Shown here: in pieces, positions 22,239-33,502 of the stretch | Layout of the letters: every line of letters starts with the position of its first letter | Position numbering within the stretch: the first letter of the stretch is position 1 | Assembly: GCA_036346225.1 (NCBI GenBank) | Contig: JARFIW010000588.1 | Location: forward strand, 3,415,501 to 3,479,500 | Length of the DNA stretch: 64,000 bases | Origin: Platerodrilus igneus | Taxonomy: Eukaryota; Arthropoda; Insecta; Coleoptera; Lycidae | Direction: 5' to 3' | Position numbers and translations under genes: made by a program | Notes under the pieces: model-generated | What the model saw: the letters and a program-made list of their open reading frames with translations, nothing else | The model's database searches: none | What the model was told of the DNA's origin: nothing

Positions 22239-22639
22239 GGTAGTTTATTTATGTACATGTAAAGGAAAAATAAGTACAACATTGTACCACGTACTTTGTA
22301 CGAAAAAGTAAAATTAATGTCATGGGGAAACTTTGTGTCAGAAAACGTCAACACCGCCTTGGCATAAAGTAACGCCTCAAAGTTTCAATTTTTTAAATAA
22401 AAGGCGCCAAATACACGCCTTTCATATTTACGCAAGTAGTTCAGTATATTTATAGTCTACAAATAACAATTAACAATACCAACATACCTCCACTTTTAAA
22501 AATTTCATAGTTTTTAAGCTTCAGATGAAATTATACAGAAAATGGATTTATCTGTCAAAAATCAACTGACATTTGCAAGGTTATAATCTTTGGACATCGT
22601 TGAGTAGGAACACCGATTAAGCAAGAAATGGATACGCAT
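22239..22639. other. No gene seen; probable 5' flank of the pogo-like gene
   Basis: AT-rich sequence with a small palindrome around ACGTACTTTGTACG near 22290. It precedes the pogo-like start codon in the minus sense and could hold its promoter and terminal inverted repeat, but no matching repeat was found near 9400. Confidence 0.35.
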
Positions 22640-23457
22640 GAGACTAGTTGCGGTTACTCATCACAGATTCAAATGTAGTTTTGAGCTGTAGTTGGAAAAT
22701 GCCAATTAAACTGACAAATAATAAGGGTGGCACAAAGTTATGCTGCTGGCATAAAATAAGCCCCGCTTACGGTATTAGTTTATCACTTACTGTTACTATA
22801 AACATGCTCGACACCGATGACTTAGAAGAGTTTATAGTGCGACGAGCATGTTTTGTTCCTTTTTCAACTATTATTCGTTCACGGCCAGGATCGTCGGGCA
22901 AATTGGTCTCATCGTAGTTGATTATATTATCAGCTGATATGTTTGCCAGCGTTATTTCAAGTTCATTAAAGTATGCATTTACTGAATCCCGCAATAAAGC
23001 AGCACGACATCTTTTTGTAGTTTCTGCTAACCTCATAGACAGTTGCGTATTATGTTTTAGAAAACTTCTTAGCCAGTCCGGCCCTAAAAGAAATAAAAAT
23101 ATAGTTTTGCGAAACCATAGAAAACAATTTGTTTACCAGCCTGGCATGTTGTCTCTCAAACATGAAACATTTGTTCCTCGTCTCTTAAGATAGTCTTGTA
23201 CAAATTTTCTCAAAGATATGGGGGTAAATGGGAAACCAAATTCTGCAGCAAAACTAATGGCCTTAATTATATTTTGTTCCTGAATTTGTGTCAACACTAG
23301 GTCTGCCAAGAGTTCTGAAATTTTGTCCAGGATTTTTTTGTGGAGAGTGCATTTCGGCACATTGTGTTTCAGAAGATTGCCTAAATGCCACATTATGCTC
23401 TATCACATTTTCTTCAAGTCTTCTGTTAAAGGTGCCCCTCTTGAATATTCGCGGCAT
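22640..23457 (-). pseudogene. Second pogo/jerky-type transposase, N-terminal half
   Basis: From ATG 23457 the minus strand reads MPRIFKRGTF, then a helix-turn-helix region, then AAEFGFPFTPISLRKFVQDY, RDNMPGW, and after a frame change DETNLPDDPGRE with the first catalytic Asp and the KGTK and SSKSSVSSMF motifs. Similarity stops near 22760. The second and third Asp motifs are missing, so it is truncated. It is a different lineage from the transposase at 9548-22238, judged by its divergent motifs. Confidence 0.8.
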
Positions 23458-23558
23458 TAACAATGTGTTTTGTTACTTGTCCCAAATAACCCTCTAGAGG
23501 TACAATTTTTCGTTAAAAACACTAAAAGTTAAAATAATGAAAATTACATATAAATGAT

Positions 23559-23946
23559 TGTTGCGTCATCATTGAACAATTTAGCAGTGGTGACAATAAA
23601 TACCATTAGTGCGGGTACCCTACAGTTTGAGTGAAACATTATGCCGTAGTGCGAGTGCGTGAAGTGACATCAGTCGTACTCGGACGGTAACAGAAGACAG
23701 TTGAACGAGAGCCCTGAAAGCGACACCACACCGAGTGCGCGTGTTATTTGGTGTCCGCTACCTTTTGTATGTGACCTCTCTTGCCCAGTGCGGCACCGGC
23801 TTTAAGGTATTTATATTCTTTATTAAGTAGTTTGTCGTATGTGCTTTGTTTATTACATAACCGCTACACTGCCATTGGTATTGCTACATAATAGCAATTG
23901 GTCCTTCCCTATAATTCTCATTTCTAGATCAACCTTACCAACCACA
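23559..23946 (+). repeat. 5' LTR of BEL/Pao element 2
   Basis: This 388-bp repeat starts TGTTGCGTCATC and is similar to 29922-30301 throughout. The first leader bases after it read TTTGGTCCTAATGCGACCCG, where the primer site is expected; the tRNA was not identified. Confidence 0.88.
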
Positions 23947-24617
23947 TTTGGTCCTAATGCGACCCGAATTCACCTGTCCTATGTTTGTACGCATGTCCTA
24001 AACTAAATATTATTTTGCATTTCAGCGAGTGTTGTTTTAATTATTTATTTTAGCTTTTAAATTTGTGTTTTAAACCCCATATTTAGCGGGTTAAAATGTG
24101 TAAAATATTAGCTATATACTCTATTTACATTAAATTAAGCGATTTTGCCGTAATTAATCCAAGCGGTTAATTACAAACAAATCCTTTAATATAAAATTTG
24201 CTAATTTGCATTAAAACCCATTGCGCGTTTTTTGTATTACATACAAACTCTGCAGTCGGTTTGCAAACGTGAAATATTGAACACATCTGCAAGGGGTAAT
24301 AAAATGTAAAAGCTGCAGTCTTTCTTCAAATATGTTAGCAACATTTAAATGTTGGTGGACCTTTGATCTTGATGTTCAAAGCCGTCCGCTCTAAACTGTA
24401 AATTTTATCTTAACACTTTGTAAGCGTTTGACAAACCGTTAGTTTTATGACTTGCTTAAACTTATTGGAGCCTAATATTCATAAAACGTGATTTATTGAT
24501 TTATGCGATATTTTACATCTTCGTCCTTGAACAAGAACCTTAATATCTCAGCGCACAGCTAAGGGTTACTGTGTTTACAGGATTTATTTGTACGTCTTTC
24601 AGAATAACATTTTCATT
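23947..24617 (+). other. Leader of BEL/Pao element 2
   Basis: About 670 bases between the 5' LTR and the gag ATG. No reading frame or clear repeat was seen. Confidence 0.5.
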
Positions 24618-27089
24618 ATGGCTTCAAAAAAGACTGATTTAGCTCAGCTTGAGTTATTTAAATTACGCATTATGGAAACATTGGAGCTTGGCAACGCTAT
24701 ACAGAGTGATTCAAGTTTAAAAACGTTATTCCATATTCAAACAAGGGGAGTAAATGACATTTCCTCCAATTTTAATAGGATTTTAATTGATGTCTTAACA
24801 TCATGTAACGATGTAGAATTATTAAATTTAAACGCTCTACGGAAAGAGGTAGATGCTGCTTATTATTGCATTTTGCTTCATCTTGAAGCAGTACAAGAAA
24901 CGCGGGCACCGCAAATTAGTGAAAGTACACCAAGCAGTAGTGGATCAAAATTGTTGCCTTTAAAGCTGCCCCATTTTAATAATGAGGTAACTGAATTCTA
25001 ATCTTTTATTGATTTATTTGACAGTCTCGTGTACAATAGTGCTTCGTTGACCAATATTGAGAAATTAAATTACCTTATTAACTGCTGTAGCGGAAAATCT
25101 TTGAAAATTGTTAAATCTGTACCTGTTTCTGGGGATAATTTTATAATTTCATATAATGCCTTGCGTGAGCGATTTAGCAATCCACGTTTATTAGCAACTT
25201 TGCATTGGAAGGCTATGAAAGACTTTCCACCTTTAAAATCAGAAGATCCTAAGAAACTTAGGGCACTTATTGATTGTTTTTCAGAGAACCTTGCGGTTCT
25301 ATCTAATTTAAAATTTCCTACTGAACATTGGAACTTTATTCTGGTCGATTTTCTTTTAGAAAATCTCGATCCGTTTACTAGAAAACGCTTTGAACTCTAA
25401 TCGGATCCGAAGCAAATACCCAATTTCAATTATTTGAGATATTTTTTAACTTAACAATGTGCAGCTTTGGAAACATTTTCTTCAACCGCACCGGCTTCTT
25501 ATTCGACGACTGTTCATACAACTCACACATCAGTGCCTAAGAAATCCTCAGCGTTTCAATTTAAACCAAGATTTTCTTCTAACGTAGTTTCACTGGACAC
25601 ACCAATTAGCTCCAGTGACTCAAATAATTCATTTTCGCACCATTGTCCTTCTTGCAAAGGCAATCACTTAATTTACATATGTCAATCGTTTCTAAATAAA
25701 ACTCCGACAGAACGTTTCGACATTGTCAAACGCTTACGCCTCTGTTGAAATTGCTTACGTACAGACCATGCGCCCATGCAATGCAAATCTTATAATTCTT
25801 GTCGAACTTGCGCCAAGCCGCATCATACCTTGCTACATTTTAAAGCGCAACCTGCTTCTAGCCGTTCAGCTGAACCGACCGCTACACATATGCATAAAAA
25901 TGCCAATAGGACGCAGTCAGCCTTTCCTATTCCGGCAAATGTTTTGTCTTCAGAGACGAATTCAAATCTTGGGATTACTGTCTTACTCTCCACTGCTGTT
26001 GTGGAAGTTCAAGACCGTTCTGGTAAATACAAACCGATCAGGGTACTCTTAGACCCTGGCTCCCAAGCTAGCTTTATTCGAGACGATTGCGTGAGCAAAC
26101 TTTGGCTTCCACGCATACATTCTCAAGTTCCGATTTATGGACTTGGGCAGACAACTTCAGCGGTCAATAGGGGTGCCGTCAGCTGCACCATTCGCTCTAT
26201 TTTAGACTTTGGAAAATCTCTAGAAGTCACAACTTTTGTGCTTTCATCAATATCTGGTAAATTACCTAGTATTGAGGTTCCTAACAATTGGGAACACTTA
26301 TGCGGCCTGCACTTTGCAGACCCGACCTGGAACTCTCCAGGAACCATTGACATGCTCCTTGGAGCAGATATTTATCCGTTCATCATCACTGGCGGTGTTA
26401 TACATGGCAAATTTCTTCAGCCTGCGGCCATAAATACAATTTTTGGTTGGACTATTATTGGTCCCACAAAAAGCTTGCAGTCTGATACTGTCCAAGCATT
26501 TTTTACTTCTGTAGAAGATCCTATTGACCAGACCCTAAGGCGTTATTGGGAGATAGAGGAGCTGCAATCCAAGCCTTATACTTCTCCAGAAAAAGAAAAA
26601 ACAGATTTGATTTTCGAAAACACGTTTTCTCGTGACCCTAGCGGTCGTTTTATTGTTGCGTTACCGTTCAACGATACTTTGCCCATTTTTGATAATTCCT
26701 TTGACACGGCTAAAAGAAGTCTATTTTCGTTGGAGCACAAATTGCATGCTCAACCGAAGCTACGCGCACAATACAACAATTTCATGCAGGACTATCTTGA
26801 TGCTGGTCATATCACATTTCTCAATTTTCCGCCCGTTGGGAACGATAATTATTTTTTACCCCATCACCCTGTGTTTAAAGAGGAAGGTCATACTTCTAAA
26901 ATTCGTGTGGTTTTTGACGCCTCTGCAAAGGCTAAAAGCAACATGTCACTTAATGACACTCAATTGGCCGGACCTAGTCTCCAAAACGACATTTCGTCAA
27001 TCTTACTTAAATTTCGTACTCATCGTTTCGTTTTTACTTGTGATGTTCGCCAAATATATCGACAAATTTTGGTTACTGAAAAACATTGA
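24618..27089 (+). pseudogene. BEL/Pao gag-protease-RT N-terminal frame with in-frame stops
   Basis: The frame starts at ATG 24618 (MASKKTDLAQLELF). Gag (DUF1759-like) continues through SFIDLFDSLVYN, ALRERFSNPRLLATLHW and LLENLDPFTRKRFEL. Three zinc-knuckle-type motifs follow (CPSCKGNHLIYIC, NCLRTDHAPMQCKS, CRTCAKPHHTLLH). The aspartic protease region has VLLDPGSQASFI and the LLGADIYPFII end motif. Reverse transcriptase begins with HHPVFKEEG, IRVVFDASAKAK, SLNDTQLAGP and FTCDVRQIYRQI. All lie in one frame interrupted only by stops at 24999, 25398, 25746 and 27087. There is no frameshift over 2.4 kb, so point mutations did the damage. Confidence 0.88.
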
Positions 27090-28504
27090 AAATTTCAATT
27101 AATTGTTTGGCGGTTCTCCGCAGAAGAACCCATTTAGACTTAACAGCTTAATACAGCGACCAATGGTATTAAGTCATCGCCTTATCTAGCATTAAAAACC
27201 CTTTAACAATTAGCCATTGACGAAGGCAAAAGGTTTCCGTTAGCCGCTGAGGCTATACGGTCAAATCTATATATTCTAATTCAGCTTCCATTTTGGAAGG
27301 CATTCCGTCAGATTTTTGCCAATATACTTCATTCGATTTCGATTCTGACGAATCAGTAAAAATATTAGGTCTTCAATGGTCACCTACAGAAGATATTTTC
27401 TCATTTCGGGTTAAACCATTAAACCCAATATGTACAAAGCACAACATACTTTCGCAAGTTGCCAGAATATATGATCCATTAGTGTTTTTAGCCTCACTAA
27501 CACTTTTTGCAAAACGCCTAATCCAGCATCTGTGGATGTTAGGTTTAAATTGGGATGACATCCCACCAGCAGTGATTTCGTCTCAATGGCAGCAGTATCA
27601 AGAAGAGTTGCCGTTATTATCGTTATTAAAGTTACCACGTTGTTTACCCCCTTCGGATACTTTTACTTGTCATTTGCATGGGTTTTGCGATTCTAGCGAG
27701 GTAGGGTATGTAGCGGTAGTATATTTCAAGTTCATAAATCAAACTGCTGGAGAAATAAATGTACAATTTGTAACCGCTAAAACAAAAATAGCTCCAATTA
27801 AGCGCATTTTCATTCCACGTTTGGAATTATGTGCCGCCGTTTTATTAACCGATTTACTTTCTTTTATTATTCGGTCTTATCAAGGCTTGATTAAAATCTC
27901 CGATGTTTCAGCGTGGAGTGATTCTACGGTCGCTCTCACTTGGATACGTTCTCCACTTTTTCGTTGGAAAACTTTTATGGAAAACCGTGTTAGCCACATT
28001 CAAGAAATCATTGCACCCAGTCGATGGTTTTTTATTAAATCCTCACATAATCCGGCTGATACTGCATCTCGGGGATTAATGCTAAGCGCAGTTATTTCAT
28101 GTTTGCTATGGTGGGCGGTGCCTGAATGACTTCACTGCCCTAGTGACTCGTGGCCGCGTCAACCAACATTGTCAACCTCAATTGCTGAGGTAACTACGGA
28201 AAAGAAGATCCTAACATTTGTCGCTCAAACAGATCCAAACATCATTGACATTTTACCAAGTCGCTTTTCATCGTTATATAAAATCCAAGGCATCGTGGCT
28301 TACATTTATAGATTTTTTAAATCCACGGCTCAACGTCATACGGGTCCCTTAACAGACATTGAATTACACAATGCTCTTATGATTATCGTTCGGCATGTAC
28401 AAAATTGTACATTTTCAAAGGAAATAGCTTCGATCAAGGTAAACGTAAATTACCTAAGACCTTGCGAAAACTTTCTCCATTTGTTGATCCACAAAATATC
28501 TTAA
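27090..28504 (+). pseudogene. BEL/Pao RT end, RNase H and linker; YxDD segment deleted
   Basis: After the stop at 27087 the RT still shows LAIDEGKRFPLAAEAI but then jumps directly to EGIPSDFCQYTSF. About 110 bases that should encode the YVDD box are gone, so the polymerase active site is missing. RNase H follows (27293-28129) with LHGFCDSSEVGYVAVVYF, RIFIPRLELCAAVLL, WSDSTVALTWIRSPL and HNPADTASRG. A single TGA at 28127 replaces a Trp codon and the same frame continues to 28504 with HTGPLTDIELHNALM. Confidence 0.85.
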
Positions 28505-29682
28505 GAGTAGGTGGGCGCTTGACACATTCTTCGCTTTCCTATTTCGAAAAGTTTCCTGCGTTATTGCCTCAGAGGCACCGATTAACCGAACTTATCATTC
28601 GGTCAACTCATGAAAGGTATTGCCATCCCGGTGTTAATACCACAGCGTATCTTATCCAACAGAATTTCTGGATCCTTTCTATTAAAAATTCAATCTGAAG
28701 TTATTTATCATCATGTCATAGATGTTTTCGTACGAAACCGGTCCTGGTAACTCCTCCTATAGGAGACCTACCGGCAGCACGTATTACCCAAATCAAACTG
28801 TTTAGTATTGTTGGTGTTGATTTTGCTAGCCCTCTTTTAATAAAGGCTAGCCGCCTACGAGGCTCTAAAACCCTTAAGGCCTATATTTGTATTTTTGTTT
28901 GTTTGGCCACTAAGGCGGCACATATTGAACTTGTTTCGGATTTGTCGGCAGACGCGTTTCTTGCTGCTTTGCGACGATTTATAGCACGTCAAGGACGCTG
29001 TTCTCAAATATTTAGTGATTGCGGAACTAATTTTGTAGGTGCCTATAGTCAGCTTACGAGTTATCTGCATAGTGCAGTAACCTCAGAAAATATAAAGTGG
29101 TCATTTAATCTACCTAGCGCCCCTCACTTCGGTGGCCTGTGGGAAAGCGGTGTTTAGTCGGTAAAGACACACCTAGCTCGCATAATCGGCGAACAAAAAC
29201 TTACCTTTGAGGAACTTTACACAGTTCTTACTCAAATTGAATCTGTTTTAAGTTTAAGGCCACTCTGCGCTTTGAGTTCGGATCCAAATGACCTGCGTTG
29301 CTTACCAGGTCATTTCCTAACTATGGAACCTTTTTCTGCACCACCAGATGAGGACCATTCAAACAACGTTTTATCATTAAAGAGCAGGTAGAAACTCCTG
29401 CAAAAACTCCACCACGATTTTTGGGCTTGCTGGAGCCATGAGTACTTACATACTCTCAGTCAGAAGGTTAAATGGCACTCTAAGGTAGGTGTCCGACAAG
29501 TTGAAAAGGACACTATTGTCCTCATCATGGACGACCAGCTCTCTCCACTTCAATGGAAGCTTGGTCGTATCATTAATACCTTTCCCGGTGCGGACGGTAT
29601 TATACGTGTCGCGGAGATCAAAACTGCACATGGCACATTAAAACGACCTTTGGTCAAACTAGCACCGCTACCGGTATTTTAA
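28405..29682 (+). pseudogene. BEL/Pao integrase and C-terminal domain
   Basis: An H2C2-type zinc region (LRVGGRLTHSSL, LIIRSTHERYCHPGVNTTAY) is followed after a frame change by the integrase core: GVDFASPLLI (first Asp), CLATKAAHIELV, IFSDCGTNFVGA (second Asp) and PHFGGLWESGV (Glu). The last 60 residues (IMDDQLSPLQWKLGRIINTF, VKLAPLPVF) are the small barrel found at the end of BEL/Pao pol, ending at TAA 29680-29682. Stops occur at 28696 and 29155 and near 29388. Confidence 0.85.
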
Positions 29683-29907
29683 TTTTGTTTTATACTTAGA
29701 TGTATATACACATTTCTTACATGTATGGGTAGTATATTATTTTTAAATATTTGTTTATTTACATATATATTTTTATTTTGCATAGTTGGTTATATCGTTC
29801 GCTGTAGTGTACCACCCTATCTTTCGTTACCTGTGTTCCTAGCAAGGTCAAATCCCATGTGATTTCCTTCACCCAACCTACTTCCCTCCTTTTCAAAATT
29901 CTATGAA

Positions 29908-29921
29908 TTTGGTGGGCGGTA
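29908..29921 (+). promoter_or_regulatory. Polypurine tract of BEL/Pao element 2
   Basis: TTTGGTGGGCGGTA immediately precedes the 3' LTR start TGTTACG. It differs from the matching site of BEL/Pao element 1 at one base. Confidence 0.7.
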
Positions 29922-30301
29922 TGTTACGTCATCATTGAACAATTTAACAGTAGTGACAATAAATACCATTAGCGCGGGTACCCTACAGTTTAGTGAAACA
30001 TTATGCCACAGTGCGAGTGCGTGAAGTGAAGTCAGTCGTACTCGGACGTTAGCAGCAGACAGTTGTGCGAGAGACCTGAAAGCGACACTACACCGAGTGC
30101 GCGTGTTCTTTGGTGTCCGCTAGCCTTTGTGTGTGACTTTTCTTGCCCAATGCGGCACAAGCTTAAGGTATTTATATTCTTTATTAAGTAGTTTGTCGTA
30201 TTTGCTTTGTTTATTACATAACCAACTGCCATCGGTATTGCTACATAATAGCAATTGGTCCTTCCCTATAATTATCATTTCTAGATCACCTTACCCAAAC
30301 A
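29922..30301 (+). repeat. 3' LTR of BEL/Pao element 2
   Basis: This 380-bp repeat is similar to the 5' LTR with scattered substitutions and small indels, for example CGTCATCATTGAACAATTTA at the start. Its last base borders the AT-rich satellite. Confidence 0.88.
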
Positions 30302-33300
30302 TCTAGAATATTTTAAAATTTGAAATATTTTAAATTAAGCAATTTTAAAATAGCAAATTTCAAATTTTGGTAATGTTGGCAATTTTACAAATATGCCTTT
30401 TTCAAATTGTAAATTTTGAAAACTTATCTGTTAAAAACAAGACACTTTGGAAATTAAACATTTGAACTTTGCAAACCTTAAAAAATAGAAATACTTCGAA
30501 TTAAGGAATATTAAAATTGAAAATTGTGAATCCAGGGAATTTTAAAAATTAGTAATTTTACAAATACGCATTTTTAAAATTGTACATTTTAAAACTTATA
30601 TTGAAAATCGAATACATTAAAATTTAAAAATTTTTAACTTTAAAACTCTTAAAAATTTAAAAATTTTCGAATTAAAAAATATTAAAATTCAATTTTGGAA
30701 TCTTTAGCATTTTAAATGTTGGTAATTTTACAAATAAGCTTTTTTACAATTGTAAATTTTAAAAGCTTGTGTTGAAAATGTACAGGTTGAGATTCAGAAA
30801 TTTTGAACTTTTAAAAATTAGAAATGATTCAAATAAAAATATTAAAATTGCAAATTAAGAATCTTGGAAATTTTGAAAATTGACAATTTTACGAAAGGGT
30901 TATTTATAAAATTGTAAAATTATGTGCTAAAATGGCATATTTTAAAAATCATAGATTTTGAAATTTGTAAACCTAAAAAATTAGAAATAATTCAAATTAA
31001 AAATTTTATAATTGCAAATTTTTAACCTTGGAAATTTTAAAACTTGGAAATTTCGAAATGTATTTTTTTAAATTTTTAGAATTTAAAAACTTAGATTGTA
31101 AATGAAATTTTTTAAAAAATAAAATTTTAACTATAAAATTTTTGGAAATTTAAATATTTCAAATTAAAAAATTTTGAAACTGAGTTTTCAAGCTTTGGGG
31201 TTTTGAAAATTAGAAATTCTCTAAATGGTTATGCTTAAATTGTAAATTTTTGAAATATTGTAATGAAAGTGCAACATTTTGAAAATTAGAATTTTTGAAA
31301 ATTGCAAATTTTGAACCTTGAAGATTATGAAAATTGGAAATTTTAGAATGATTTACTTCTAAAATGTATAATCTGCAATGTAGAATTAAAAAATTTAGCT
31401 TGTAAATGGGATATTTTGAAAAATAAAAATATATACTATAAAAATCTTGAAACTATTAAGTATGTCAATTTAAGAAATTTTGAAAATTAACTTTTGAATT
31501 TTAGGGTTTTAAAAATTAGTAAATTTTTAAATAGTTTTTGTTTTAAATGTAATTTTGAAGATTTTTGTAATAAGTGACATATTATGAAAATAAAATTTTT
31601 TGAACTTTGAAAATCTTAAAAATTTGAAATATTTCAAATTAAAAATTTTTTAAATTCGGAAAATTTAAAACCTTCGGACTTATGAAAATTGATAATTTTA
31701 AAAATGAACGGTCTATAAATTCTAAATGTTGGTAACTTCTGTGTTGAAATAGGGATATTGTAAAATTTAAGAATTTATTAATTTGAAAATTTTAAAAAAA
31801 TTTAACGTTTCAAATTAAAAAATTTTAAAATTACCAATTTTGAATTTTGGGAATTTTGAAAATGGGTAGTTTTACTTATGGATTTTTGCTAAATTTTATG
31901 CTTATGTTTTAAAAATGGAACTTTTTGAAAATTTGAATTTTTGCACTTTGAAAATATTGAAAATTTAAAGTTTTTCAAAAATAATTACTAAATTTAATAT
32001 TTTAAAAATTGTGAGTTTTGAAAATTGGAAATTTTACAAAAGCATCTTCTTTAAAATTATAGATTAAACTTAGGTTTTGCAAATGAGATATTTTCCAAAT
32101 TAGAAATAAGAACTTTGAATTTTTTGAAAATTTGTAATATTTTAAACTAAAAGGTTTTAAAATTGAAAATCTTTAACCTAAGGGTTCTAAAAATTGGTAA
32201 TTTTACAAATGAGCTTTTTTAAATTGTAGGTATGGGCGACTTTTGCGTTGAAAATGGAATAGTTCGAAATTTAGTACCTTTAGACTTTGAAAATTTTAAA
32301 AATTTCAAATATTTCAAATTAAAAATTTTAAAATTTTGAAAATTTAGAACCTGCGCATTTATGAAAATTGGTAATTTTAAAATGGACCTTTTCTAACTTG
32401 TAAATTTTGGAAGCTTATGTATTGAAATTGGGATATTGTGAAAATTAGAAACTTTTAACTTTGAAAATTTTAAAAGATTTGAAATATTTCAAATTTAAAA
32501 ATTGTAAAATTATCAATTTTGAACTTTGAGAATTGTAAAAATTTGTAATTTACATATGGATTTTGCTAAATAGTATATTTTAAAAAAATAGTAAAAACTT
32601 AAAATTTTTTAACTTTGAAAATATTCAAATTTGAAATTTTTAAAAAGAAATTATTAAAATTGAAATTTTTGAACTTTGAGTGTTTTGAATATTTAAAATT
32701 CTACAAATGAAATTTTCTTTAAATTGTAGATTATAAAAGCTTAGGTTTGGCAAAAGGAACATTTTGAGAGTTAGAAATTATGAACTTTGAAATTGATCAA
32801 AATTTTAAATATTTCAATATAAAAGTTTTGAAAACTGAAATTTTAAAACTTGTAAATAATTTAAAAAATGGTAAGTTTGCAAATTGGGTTTTTCAAATGA
32901 AAGGCTTAAGAATATTTTGAGAATTTAAAATTTAGATCTTTAAAATAATTTTAAAAATTTGGGATATTTTAAATTCAATAATTCTAAATTTCGAAAATTT
33001 TGAATCTTGGGAATTTTAAAAATTGGTAATTTTGCAATAGGGTTCTTCTAAAATTGTAGGTTTTAAAAACTAATGTGTTGTTAATCGAATACTTTTAAAA
33101 TTAAAAATTTTAAATTTTGAATATCTTAAAAATCAAAAATATTTCAAATTCGAAAATTTTAAAATTGCAATTTTTAATCTTGGAAATTTTGAAAGTTGAT
33201 AATTTTAGAAACGGGTATAGTTTAAAAACTTCTGTGTAGAAAACGGAACATTCTAAAAATGAGAGATTTTGAACTTTTAAAATCTTAAAATTTTAAAAAC

Positions 33301-33490
33301 TATGTCAAATTATAAAATTTTATAATTACAAATTTTGAATCTTGGGAAATTTGAAAATAGGTAATTTTGCAAATGGGTTTTTTTTTGTAAATTTTAACAA
33401 CGTATTTGTTCAAAATAGGATATTTTGAAACTTAGAAACTTTTAACCTAAGAAATACTATAAATTTGAATTTCTTTAAATGAAAAAATCT
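30302..33490. repeat. AT-rich tandem satellite, period about 168 bp, about 19 copies
   Basis: A word like AAATATTTCAAATTAAAAA recurs near 30318, 30487, 30660, 30822, 30983, 31151, 31458, 31627, 31803, 32126, 32306, 32482, 32806, 33137 and onwards, giving intervals of about 160-180 bases or twice that. A second marker, a GTGTTGAAAATGG-like word, shows the same period. Copies are heavily diverged and almost free of G+C-rich words. No coding capacity is seen. The monomer length is in the range of many insect satellites. Confidence 0.85.
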
Positions 33491-33502
33491 TTTAAACTGA
33501 AT

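Larger units (their letters stand above)
23559..30301 (+). mobile_element. BEL/Pao LTR retrotransposon 2
   Basis: LTRs 23559-23946 and 29922-30301 flank a plus-strand gag-pol of about 5 kb. The LTRs start TGTT and end in CA. A purine tract adjoins the 3' LTR. No convincing target duplication was found (left flank AATGAT, right flank TCTAGA). The left LTR lies in ordinary AT-rich DNA, and the right LTR abuts a tandem satellite directly, so one flank may have been rearranged after insertion. Gag-pol has in-frame stops and an active-site deletion. Confidence 0.9.

Noticed and set aside
25723..26052. Plus-strand frame overlapping the BEL/Pao protease region
   Set aside because: It is an out-of-frame shadow of the gag-pol frame, which carries the recognisable zinc and protease motifs.
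23559..30301. Target duplication for BEL/Pao element 2
   Set aside because: Flanking bases AATGAT and TCTAGA do not match; any shorter match is not meaningful.
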